Below are positions 1 to 6,454 of a stretch of 10,000 nt of DNA, piece after piece. The position numbers and the translations under genes are program-made. The notes under the pieces are model-generated. The model was not told the origin of the DNA. It ran no database searches and was given only the letters and a program-made list of their open reading frames with translations. Position 1 is the first letter of the stretch, and every line of letters starts with the position of its first letter. The stretch is from Trachelipus rathkii (taxonomy: Eukaryota > Arthropoda > Malacostraca > Isopoda > Trachelipodidae), in assembly GCA_015478945.1 (NCBI GenBank), contig JABUQX010022990.1, positions 15,001-25,000 of the forward strand. The letters run 5' to 3'.

Positions 1-1503
1 ATGAAACCCCACATCAAACACAGAAGACAGCATCAGTGTAACTAATGTAACACCGCGCTGAGAACTTCGCTGGCAGTATTTGGGGGCCCGACACCGGATA
101 AATTTTAGAAAAGCATAAACCACTGCAACTAGACCTGGGGGAGGTGTGGGTAGGTTATGTGCGGGGGTAATAATCGAGCGAGAGATCATTCACGTACGGA
201 AGCGACTCCGATGAACATGGAGAGGAAAGTGCGTCAACTGTCAAGAGATCAGTGCGCGCAGATAACAACACTTCACGCCGAAGGACACGGGTACCGGTCA
301 CTTGGTCGACGGTTCTGTGTAGCGCACATAAGATAGCACGGGTGGCCAAACGTACCCAGGAAAAACTGAGACATGATCCGCCGGCGAGGAAAAGGTAGGC
401 ACAGGGCACGACACCCGTGGAAGACCGATTTATACGTTTCCGTGCATTACGAGAGCGCCACAACATCGGCACGACATCTGCAGATACAGGGCACCATGGT
501 GAGTGACAATACAGTGCGTCTACGCCTTGCCAAGCATAATTTCCGGCTCCGGAGGCCTGCCATAGGTCCACCGCACCCACGGCACATCGAAGGGCGCGAC
601 TGCATTTACTACCGAGAACACATTCATTTGGTAGGTCAACGATTGGGGCATATTCTCTTTACGGAAGAGTGCAAAGTGTCCTCTGTAATGCTTCCGGAAG
701 GCATGCAGAAGTAATACGACGACCGACGGCAGAGGTTCGCGCAATGGCAATGTGCTGGCCAGTGCCACGGCGTTTGGAGATGCCCGTTTGTTATTGTCTG
801 GAAGAAAGGCATCCTCTTCCATCGGGGCCTACGGAGTTGCACATCTTCGATGGAGGCACTCTTACAGCCGTAAGGTGTATCACAGACATCCTCCAACCAT
901 ATGTAGTGCCATATGCTCCCTACATCGGTGACTCTTTCATCCAAATGCATGACAATGCAAGACAATACAAGGCTCAATGTGTGAACGAGTACCTTAGGAC
1001 GGTTCACATTGTGGCGTTGGAGTGGCCAGCATATATTCCGGAACTCAATGCCAATCGAACATTTGGTTGGGATATCTTGAACGTTGAATCGCGACTGCTG
1101 GCAACCCCTCACGGAAGCCTCCCGGACCTCGACATGCACTGCAATGAACGTATGGGATCAAAAATCACCTATCCAGGACAATCGCCCTATTCATCGAGAG
1201 CATGCCATGACGGTGTTAGGCAGTCATCCGTGACAGAGGGGGTCATACAAGGTATTGAGACAGACACAACACCCTTCGTGGCCTTCCCCGTATGTACCAA
1301 CATCGTGTGTTTGCAGCGCCGAACCTCCGAACCCTATTGCGAGACTCTTTGGCTGCACCTTGGAATCACACCCTATCAACGCTACGATTCTTGGAGGAAT
1401 CCACCATGTTGTTGTCATTGTCCCATAAAGTGTCTTTCGCGTTATTCAATCTTTAAACCCTTCCTTCACCAATTTACTTGTAGTTAAGAACTACTGAAGT
1501 AGT
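1..1503 (+). mobile_element. Tc1-like DNA transposon relic
   Basis: A DD34E-type Tc1/mariner-superfamily element occupies the left end, defined by its broken transposase (about 210-1255). The left boundary may lie outside the window or near the start, because I could not match terminal inverted repeats. The right side, about 1256-1503, has no good coding frame for a transposase and is probably element 3' flank. The element ends next to a (TA)n array, and Tc1-type elements insert at TA. A long open stretch continues to 1487 in one frame, but its last 75 or so residues do not resemble a transposase. The element is certainly not autonomous. Confidence 0.72.
210..1255 (+). pseudogene. Tc1-like transposase, frameshifted and catalytically dead
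   Basis: The transposase would bind the terminal repeats and cut and paste the element. It is readable only by changing frame. From ATG 210 or 216, the N-terminal helix-turn-helix region (RQLSRDQCAQITTLHAEG) runs in one frame to about 331. A second frame from about 360 carries the second DNA-binding part and the RLRLAKHNFRLRRPA segment, then continues with an in-frame stop at 715-717 to about 830. The first frame returns from about 835 with LTAVRCITDILQPYV and HDNARQYKAQ. A third frame from about 1153 gives the C-terminal WDQKSPIQDN region. The motif that normally carries the first catalytic Asp reads FTEEC. The second Asp is kept in HDNAR. Exactly 35 residues further on, where the DD34E glutamate belongs, there is an Arg (PELNANR). 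The degree of decay implies an old insertion. Confidence 0.9.
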
Positions 1504-1524
1504 TATATATATATATATATATCA

Positions 1525-1573
<49 letters not shown>

Positions 1574-1670
1574 AGTATATATATATATATATAATATATA
1601 TCTATATATATATATATATAACTATGTTATAAATTATATATATACTATATATAAAATATATATATCAATT

Positions 1671-1702
<32 letters not shown>

Positions 1703-1758
1703 ATAATATATATATATTATATATATCGTATATCTATATATATATATATATATAATAT
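1504..1758. repeat. Imperfect (TA)n microsatellite
   Basis: About 255 bases of nearly pure alternating T and A, interrupted by AATATA, ACTATG, TATCAAT and similar slips. It starts at the right edge of the Tc1-like relic and ends just before the first minus-strand frame of the middle block, whose 3' end it has overrun. Long TA tracts are unstable and often misassembled, so the length is uncertain. Confidence 0.95.
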
Positions 1759-2217
1759 TATAGTAGTTAATAACCTAAAAATCAGCCAATTATTCCTTAT
1801 TTTTGGAATGTCGTTTTTGTCATTAAAGCGCAATAGGGCGTTGAAAGCGGAAGTGTAGTCGTTGTACAAAAGCGCGTTTAAATTCGAAACGATTATTTTC
1901 TCGCTCCGTAGCATATCGATTAATTCACTGTTCAATATTTTAACGTAAATTTTAAAATGATTTTCGCTATACGTATCGCCGCCGATGACTTCTCCGCACG
2001 TGATGTTGTGTTTCCTGGTCAGAAATTTTTCTTTCACGAGGATATTTTTTAAAAACCACGAACAAGAGCTTTTTTGGACGAGGAAAAATAACCTTTGAAA
2101 TCTCGGCGGAGAATACATTATCATGTTTAATATTTTCGCCTGACCTGCATTTTTGACGCTCGCACTACAGGTAGCATCGATTTCGCGAATTGAGTCTTTT
2201 TGCTCACCGCGCGACAC
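1717..2217 (-). pseudogene. Unrecognised protein, 3' end lost in the TA array
   Basis: This frame of about 166 codons is open from a TAA just upstream of 2217. It has no ATG at its beginning: the first codon that could start it is GTG at 2217. The first ATG codons are at 2124-2122 and two codons later, giving a protein beginning MIMYSPPRFQRLFF. The sequence is mixed and globular in character (SSCSWFLKNILVKEKF, ITCGEVIGGDTYSENHFKIY, NALLYNDYTSAFNALLRF). The last 16 or so codons are read from the (TA)n array, so the natural C-terminus appears to be lost near 1765. I recognise no family. It lies downstream, on the same strand, of the minus frames at 2282-2470 and 2627-2779 and could be the far part of one broken gene with them. 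Confidence 0.45.
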
Positions 2218-2281
2218 GTTTCGCTTTTAAATGTCACAAAGGGCTCGAGAGCGCGTAGGGCGACTAATATCCTTCCTCCTC

Positions 2282-2470
2282 TTATGAGAACAATGGGTAA
2301 TCAATCGCAAATACTATAAATATAAGCCCAGGTTTGAGAATAAATTCGCGTTTGTACTCGGAATAATTCGAGCACCTATTATCGATAACTTCTTTAAAGA
2401 CGATTTTTTTAAAGGCCCCGGAAAAACGGGTGGGGAAATAGAGCTCAGCGATGGCGTCTCTTCCGGGGAT
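2282..2470 (-). pseudogene. Unrecognised open fragment, 62 codons
   Basis: Open between a TAA at 2471-2473 and a TAA at 2282-2284, with no ATG. The translation is protein-like: AELYFPTRFSGAFKKIVFKE, then an EYKREFILKPG segment and a hydrophobic end (LIFIVFAIDYPLFS). The missing start suggests a fragment of a larger broken gene. It lies between minus frames 2627-2779 and 1717-2217, all in one direction. It is antisense to the leader and first codons of the plus frame at 2451, so the two strands compete here. Function unknown. Confidence 0.35.
2315..2322 (+). promoter_or_regulatory. TATA-box-like sequence before the 2451 frame
   Basis: TATAAATA lies 136 bases upstream of the ATG at 2451. About 23 bases downstream of its first base is GAATAAATTCGC (2338-2349), close to where transcription from a TATA box would begin. 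That sequence resembles the palindrome found before two other start codons in the window. A single TATA match in AT-rich DNA is weak evidence on its own. Confidence 0.3.
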
Positions 2471-2636
2471 TTATATTTCGTCTCGGGATTTCGAAAGCTC
2501 CCGAAAGGAAAGATCGAGCAGAGAATGGCCTAAAAAACTCTCAATGTTTACGTTTTCCTCCGAAGACGACGACGAAGACGAAGACGACGACGGCGAAACG
2601 CTTTCCTCCCCTTCCGCGGTGGATCGCTATGCGTAG
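2451..2636 (+). CDS. Small acidic protein, 61 aa, unrecognised
   Basis: ATG at 2451 is the first in a frame that opens just after an in-frame TAG. The protein starts MASLPGIYISSRDFE, has a Ser/Arg/Lys-rich middle (SSRKERSSREWPKKLSM) and ends with a run of about 14 residues that is almost all Asp and Glu (residues 38-49). The segment KKLSMFTFSSEDDD resembles KKLRSMSSFDEDDD in the minus-strand protein at 5341-5694, suggesting related or similarly built proteins. Its stop (TAG, 2634-2636) overlaps the stop of the minus frame at 2627-2779. It may be a truncated copy. Possible nuclear or DNA-mimic character is only a guess from charge. Confidence 0.4.
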   Translation: MASLPGIYISSRDFESSRKERSSREWPKKLSMFTFSSEDDDEDEDDDGETLSSPSAVDRYA

Positions 2637-2779
2637 TCGTCGTCTCGAACATTGTCGTGACGACTCGCGAAATAGCGATGAACAAGTACGCCCGCTTTGA
2701 TCACCCAGTCGTTCTTTTCAAAATCGTCGCAAAATCTTTTCTTCGGCTCGCTAACGAGTCGAGGGTCTGAACATTCGTG
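2627..2779 (-). pseudogene. Unrecognised open fragment, 50 codons
   Basis: Open from a TAA at 2780-2782 to a TAG at 2627-2629, without ATG. The translation reads like a folded protein with a charged end: EPKKRFCDDFEKNDWVIKAG followed by VLVHRYFASRHDN and a short acidic tail (DDDYA). It converges on the plus frame 2451-2636, and the two stops overlap by ten bases. The opposite strand can be read over the same bases in another frame, so only one is likely to be real. Product unknown. Confidence 0.35.
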
Positions 2780-2787
2780 TTACTGGG

Positions 2788-3024
2788 TTGTGGACTGTCG
2801 CAATCCGAGCTCGCTACCCATGTGCTGAAAACACCTTAGAGGAGCGTAAGGAAAAGATCGCAAACAAATGGAGTCTTGGCTTTGGAATTTATTTCGGTTG
2901 CCTATCGTGCAGATTTATTTCCGTAGCCCTTATTACTCCGACGATCGATTTTATTCGAGGATCGTTATTAAAGGCGTCGATCGCATGGATTTTATTTGAA
3001 TTTTTTATTTCCGTGTTGGTCTAA
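2788..3024 (+). pseudogene. Possible membrane-protein fragment, competing frames
   Basis: This frame is open for about 90 codons from a TAA near 2752 but has no ATG. It encodes a charged segment (ENTLEERKEKIANKWS) followed by two hydrophobic stretches (GIYFGCLSCRFISVALI and ASIAWILFEFFISVLV), as in a small membrane protein. Its TAA stop is immediately part of TAATAAA, so a poly(A) signal overlaps the stop. A second plus frame from ATG 2868 to TGA 2999 gives 43 residues of equally protein-like sequence (LPIVQIYFRSPYYSDDRFYS) and continues in frame past the TGA. I cannot choose between them. Function unknown. Confidence 0.3.
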
Positions 3025-3087
3025 TAAAATAACAGCTTTACCGAATTTTCATGATATCGCGAATCCATGAGCGACCTTTTTCTGTAA

Positions 3088-3400
3088 CTTCTTATACAAA
3101 GACTTTTCTTCCAGTCGCGGTTGATCACTAATCTTAACGAGGCTGCAGGCACCTCAGTAACGATTTCGGGCTGGAACGGAGCGAATACCTAAGTGTTAGG
3201 TTTTTTCTATGATGAGGTGGTTCCCGCACATGTCCAACCTATCACGACAAAAAGAAGCCGGGTCGGTGCCGCTCAGGAAGACTTTACGGGAGCTCGTATA
3301 GATTAGTTCTTTTCTGGTATCGGACATATCTAACGATGAATCGTACAACGACATTCTTCCTTATCATATCTACGAGTTCATAAGGATGATGCTTGATTAG
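3088..3400 (+). pseudogene. Broken unrecognised coding region
   Basis: Three adjoining protein-like segments are interrupted by a stop and a frame change. 3088-3192 reads LLIQRLFFQSRLITNLNEAA and GTSVTISGWNGANT, then TAA. The same frame continues 3193-3306 with FFYDEVVPAHVQPITTKRSR and GAAQEDFTGARID, then TAG. The next frame, 3302-3400, gives FLVSDISNDESYNDILPYHI and ends IYEFIRMMLD. A run of plausible peptide across two lesions is what a decaying gene looks like. The minus strand also carries a 62-codon ATG frame at 3284-3472 (MRKRYHLEYSSVCKSD), which conflicts with the last segment. No family is recognised. Confidence 0.35.
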
Positions 3401-3498
3401 TGAATTGTACGAATGCCTTCCCACGTCACTCTTGCACACGCTGCTATACTCCAAATGGTAGCGTTTTCTCATGCTCGCTATCTTCCGTTAATATATAT

Positions 3499-3618
3499 TT
3501 ATCTTTTGACAAGCTTGTGTCCAAACGTCAATATCAGCTCTATTATTTCTTCCAGCTCACGCTCCTCATCGGTCCAGCCCCGATCGGATAATTCCACTCC
3601 TATCCTCTTCCTCTGCTT
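3499..3618 (-). pseudogene. Unrecognised helical fragment, 39 codons
   Basis: Open from a TAG at 3619-3621 to a TAA at 3499-3501, without ATG. The peptide is amphipathic and helix-like: GVELSDRGWTDEERELEEII, then LILTFGHKLVKR. Immediately upstream on the same strand, another frame reads a basic and acidic segment (NVEKRIGRRKRIEAEEED), consistent with one gene broken by an indel near 3615. The opposite strand gives a Ser/Leu/Tyr-rich frame that looks like a shadow of this purine-rich strand. The upstream TTTTTAAGTATC at about 3698-3709 (minus strand) is noted only as a possible regulatory sequence. Confidence 0.35.
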
Positions 3619-3751
3619 CTATTCTTTTTCTTCTTCCTATCCTCTTTTCCACATTCGTCTTTCGACCCTCATTTCTTTCAAGACGCGATGTGATACTTAA
3701 AAATGAATCTTATGTTATTAAATGAGTTACCAATTAGTTTATTTTTTTTGC

Positions 3752-3850
3752 TTACATAACTAATAAGCTATCTTCCGTGATTAGAGTGTGCGAAAATGAC
3801 CTTGATTTTTCCTTATCTTCCGCTAACTCCCGAAACAATACCTGCAGCAT
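3752..3850 (-). CDS. Tiny frame, 32 aa, unrecognised
   Basis: ATG at 3850-3848 opens a 32-residue protein beginning MLQVLFRELAEDKEKSRSFS and ending in a TAA at 3752-3754. The frame is open 14 codons further upstream, also protein-like (HTRKFTNGSIE), so it may be part of something longer. ATTAATATTCGC lies 33 bases before the ATG on this strand. Too short to identify, and chance cannot be excluded. Confidence 0.25.
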   Translation of the reverse strand: MLQVLFRELAEDKEKSRSFSHTLITEDSLLVM

Positions 3851-4071
3851 TTCAATCGATCCATTTGTGAATTTTCGTGTGTGCGAATATTAATTAAATA
3901 TAAAACAACACTATCGACTCGATTTGAATTTCCTCACAAAGAGTTAGATATATTATTTTATATATAGTAAGAATCGAACGCGCCTTATTCGAGCTCTATC
4001 ACTATTCGTTCGGACAGCTCGTTGTCTAACGAAAACGCTTATGAGAGCAGTTATCTTAACCTCTCACTCAC
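3851..4071. other. Interval without a convincing gene
   Basis: AT-rich sequence with short competing frames on both strands (for example plus 3969-4031, RIERALFELYHYSFGQLVV, and an arginine-rich minus frame over the same bases). Neither has a start or enough length to call. A TATATATAG tract lies near 3960-3968. Confidence 0.4.
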
Positions 4072-4257
4072 CTAATACAACGGAAATCCCACAATCGGAA
4101 GTCTAACGCAACATTTTTTGTTCAGATGGGGCCTTCTCGCACTATCACTTACGAGCGACTCGAATAAAGTGCAATACGAAGAGTCACATCGACGGTATAG
4201 TAAATAACCTGCCACGATTATCACAGCTCCTTTCCCATGGATAAAATATATAATAAT
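4072..4257 (-). pseudogene. Possible small membrane-anchored protein, damaged start
   Basis: A frame of 61 codons runs from a TAG at 4258-4260 to a TAG at 4072-4074. It begins with a hydrophobic segment (AVIIVAGYLLY) followed by a Cys-containing basic part (RRCDSSYCTLFESLV, then NKKCCVRLPIVGF). That order, an N-terminal anchor then a Cys-bearing domain, suits a small secreted or envelope-type protein. There is no in-frame ATG, but an ATG in a neighbouring frame at 4239-4237 (MGKEL then TGA) lies just before the hydrophobic segment, so a small indel may have broken the start. No family is recognised; the membrane role is inferred from hydropathy only. Confidence 0.33.
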
Positions 4258-4319
4258 CTATATCGTCTCGTAAATTATATTGCCGAATCTTGGGCAGATA
4301 ATATTTAGCAATGTATCGA

Positions 4320-4928
4320 TTAATCTCCGTAAATACTACTATATATTGTTCGAGGCCAACTTAATTTCTCATAAAACCAACGCAGCCCGCGCGATGCTTC
4401 TATCACCGCTATATTACGACTCGTGAGTGCACACAATATATTTTCAAAATCCGTTCCAAAATGGTTGATCGATCCTTTGCCGAGACCGTTTACGTATCGG
4501 CTCTTTAATTTATGAAACATGCTTTTTTCCCATCGCTTCTCTCCACAACCCAAAATCTTAAGGAGCGCGTTCCCCACCAAGAATTCCACGCTCGATAAAT
4601 TCGCATCCTCCGAAGGCGTGGCGCTCGTGAGACCATATCGCAATGTACTTTTTTGTGACACTTTTGATCTAGAGAAAGTCAGCCACGAGACTGACCTATT
4701 ATTAAACGGTCCCAAAAAAAACCCTGTGCTTTCTCGCATATCGAGAAATTTAATTTCTCTCGAACCGAACGTAATGCCATTGGGGCGTGGACTGCCAGCG
4801 ATGTTTATTCTTACGATAATACGGGGTGAATGTGATTGTGCTTTTATAGCGTTAGATTCGTCGAAAAAAAAACGGCGCGAATTTTTTAAACGACCGGCCT
4901 TTCTCCTCCCCCTCCTTTTCCTCCTCCT
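4320..4928 (-). CDS. Unrecognised protein, 202 open codons (139 aa from ATG)
   Basis: This is one of the two longest non-repetitive frames in the block. The first in-frame ATG is at 4739, giving 139 residues, but the open frame continues upstream to a TGA at 4929-4931 with clearly protein-like sequence (SPRIIVRINIAGSPRPNGIT, FGSREIKFLD). The true start is therefore probably further back. An ATG at 4948-4946 in another frame (MIPKLAEGGG) sits one base after a 14-bp palindrome, and a one-base slip in the purine or A/T runs near 4866-4900 would connect them. The C-terminal half is well mixed (HKLKSRYVNGLGKGSINHFG, RGLRWFYEKLSWPRTIYSSI). A 194-codon plus frame with its own ATG (4519-5103) is antisense. 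I prefer the minus frame because the protein-like sequence extends well past the antisense frame at its C-terminal side. Function unknown. Confidence 0.5.
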   Translation of the reverse strand, partial: RRRKRRGRRKAGRLKNSRRFFFDESNAIKAQSHSPRIIVRINIAGSPRPNGITFGSREIKFLDMRESTGFFLGPFNNRSVSWLTFSRSKVSQKSTLRYGLTSATPSEDANLSSVEFLVGNALLKILGCGEKRWEKSMFHKLKSRYVNGLGKGSINHFGTDFENILCALTSRNIAVIEASRGLRWFYEKLSWPRTIYSSIYGD

Positions 4929-4949
4929 TCAGCTAGTTTTGGAATCATG

Positions 4950-4963
4950 GCGAATTAATTCGC
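4950..4963. promoter_or_regulatory. 14-bp palindrome before a minus-strand ATG
   Basis: GCGAATTAATTCGC is a perfect palindrome. On the minus strand it ends one base before ATG 4948-4946. An identical copy lies 7 bases before the ATG at 7725. The base next to it on the upstream side (T, minus strand) is shared too. Exact repetition directly before two same-strand starts suggests a regulatory or initiation site; this is inference. Confidence 0.45.
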
Positions 4964-4971
4964 AATTACTT

Positions 4972-5148
4972 TTACGTGCTGCGAGACTTAGCGCGCACGG
5001 CACCTGCGTCGTCCCGGTCGTCGTAGTCGTCGTCTTCAACGTCGGCTGCCGCGATTTTAAATCGAACTATTCGTTTATGTTTATTCAAACAAGTGGATGG
5101 TAAAATGGTAGTTGCTGATCGTAAGTTTTTTCCTGTTGGTGATTCTGA
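4972..5148 (-). pseudogene. Acidic fragment, 58 open codons
   Basis: Open from a TGA at 5149-5151 to a TAA at 4972-4974, with no ATG. The C-terminal half reads KHKRIVRFKIAAADVEDDDY followed by DDRDDAGAVRAKSRST: a basic patch, an Asp run, then a basic tail. The Asp run comes from a GAC/GTC trinucleotide tract. The plus frame at 5105-5354 overlaps its upstream part in antisense. It could be the end of a broken gene, or a by-product of the trinucleotide tract. Confidence 0.28.
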
Positions 5149-5354
5149 TCAACTCCGTTTCGAATTACCACGTCATGGCAGGACTGTGATTGTTAAAAAA
5201 CTCCGCAGGAAAAGTCGTTTCCAAGCCGCTGGAAGTTAAATTTAACGAAGAAGAAAGAGAAAGTCATTCGGTTTTACTAGCCCGGATTCGTTCCGCTAAG
5301 ACGAACCCCTCTGTCTACGGCTGCTCTGCGATGGCCTCGATTATATTTCTATAG
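5105..5354 (+). pseudogene. Small unrecognised gene with one frame change
   Basis: ATG at 5105 opens a 44-codon frame (MVVADRKFFPVGDSDQLRFE, then LPRHGRTVIV) that ends at TAA 5237-5239. A second frame, open 5190-5354, continues in a protein-like way (VVSKPLEVKFNEEERESHSV, then LLARIRSAKTNPSVYG) to TAG 5352-5354. The switch falls at or just after an AAAAAAC run at 5195-5201, so a one-base length change in the A run, or a plus-one slip, would account for it. The phase is not that of a classical minus-one slippery site. CGTAAGTTTT at 5120-5129 also resembles a splice donor. Its end overlaps the stop of the minus gene 5341-5694. No family is recognised. Confidence 0.38.
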
Positions 5355-5694
5355 CAAAAAACTGTTTCATCATAAGCAACACCGCCGTCGCCTGGGAACT
5401 GGAGATGTTGGTACGAACGAACAAAGCGTGCGGCGCTAATTTTTTTATTTCGGGGGACAGCCCGACTTTTACGAAATCTTCGCTCGTCGAAACTTTGCAA
5501 GCGTGTTCGGGGTAAAAAATCGAACTGGGCTCCTGGGGGTGCGGAGGGAAAATAGGAGCCGATATTTCGTCGTCGTCGCCGTCGTCGTCGTCGTCGTCCT
5601 CGTCGAAGGATGACATGCTTCTAAGTTTTTTACTACGAGAAAAAATTGCGTCATTTTTGACGGGGGCCAATTTCCTCTTCCCGTCGGAATTCAT
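5341..5694 (-). CDS. Acidic protein, 117 aa, unrecognised
   Basis: ATG at 5694-5692 is the first in frame (an in-frame TAA lies 8 codons upstream) and has A at -3. Residues 1-28 are basic and hydrophilic (KRKLAPVKND, RSKKLRSMSS), residues 31-42 are nearly all Asp, then comes a Pro-rich link (APIFPPHPQEP) and a folded-looking end (EDFVKVGLSPEIKKLAPHAL, then SSSQATAVLLMMKQFFAIEI). It stops at TAA 5341-5343, 14 bases into the convergent plus gene. The Asp run is coded by a GAC/GTC tract at about 5569-5600. The KKLRSM-acidic segment resembles the plus protein at 2451. It may be an acidic nuclear or DNA-binding-modulating protein, but no family is known to me. It is one of the most intact frames here. 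Confidence 0.55.
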   Translation of the reverse strand: MNSDGKRKLAPVKNDAIFSRSKKLRSMSSFDEDDDDDDGDDDEISAPIFPPHPQEPSSIFYPEHACKVSTSEDFVKVGLSPEIKKLAPHALFVRTNISSSQATAVLLMMKQFFAIEI

Positions 5695-5873
5695 GCTACG
5701 GATAATCGTTATTTATGGTTTTGTGTTTAAATTAAACAAAAATGTTCATAAGAAGAGTACTTTTATTTACATATTCTAACATAATTTTACATAAATCAAC
5801 ACTTCATAATTAAAATACAAAATATTTAATTAAAAAAAAGAATATTCATAAGAATGAACAAATAAATTTACGT
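5695..5873. other. AT-rich intergenic spacer
   Basis: About 180 bases, strongly AT-rich, between the stop of the 348-residue gene and the start of the 117-residue gene on the same strand. It should hold the 3' signals of the first and the promoter of the second. On the minus strand, CATAAATAACGATTATCCG lies directly before the ATG at 5694; it loosely resembles the CATAAATGCGAATTAATTCG stretch before the ATG at 7725. No gene seen. Confidence 0.5.
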
Positions 5874-6420
5874 TTATTTACGTTCAGCCCCACTTATTTT
5901 GTGGTTTTTAAAATTAGGTCGCTTTGTCTGTTTCATTCGCTTTCTCTCCTGTTTTTTTTGTTTCTCGTTTTCTCCCCGATCGCGTCTTTTTTTCTTTAAA
6001 CCCGGTTGAATTTTCTCGTCGCTGTCGACGCCGCTGTCGTTGGAATTGATTTCAATCTCCTCGATGGGGTGTTTTCTTTTTAACGAGCTGGCTGCCGGGG
6101 TTGGAGGAGGCGATTTCTGCTGCGGCTGCTTCGATTTCTTTGCTTCGCCTTCGCGTTTTTTCTTCTTTTGATCGGATTCCTTTATATCTTCCGGAAAATT
6201 ATCGCTACGAATAATATCTTTTTCTCCCAGCATCTCCAAATCTGGCATGTCCATTAATCGATGTCGTTTTCGCGATTTTTCTTCGCCTTCTAACCTATCA
6301 CTCTTCTTTTTGTTTATAGGTAGTGGATTTTCTTCCGACGAGTTCTCATTGCCTCCACCGCCGCGACCTTGAGCAATTTCTACCAAATCGCGGTGTTTCC
6401 TTTTCGAGGCATCGGACGAT

Positions 6421-6454
<34 letters not shown>

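Noticed and set aside
155..580. Minus-strand frame of 141 codons over the left end
   Set aside because: It is antisense to the recognisable transposase DNA-binding region and its translation has no protein-family character.
636..1139. Minus-strand frame of 167 codons
   Set aside because: Shadow of the Tc1-like transposase core, which is clear on the plus strand.
3413..3700. Plus frame of 95 codons rich in Ser, Leu, Tyr
   Set aside because: It is the complement of a purine-rich minus strand that gives a better mixed helical peptide; composition looks like a shadow.
5195..5201. Programmed minus-one ribosomal frameshift site
   Set aside because: AAAAAAC is present but not in the needed phase relative to the upstream frame, and the continuing frame is plus-one.
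5315..5500. Minus frame of 61 codons
   Set aside because: Overlaps the intact 117-residue gene on the same strand in another frame and lacks the acidic, ordered pattern of that gene.
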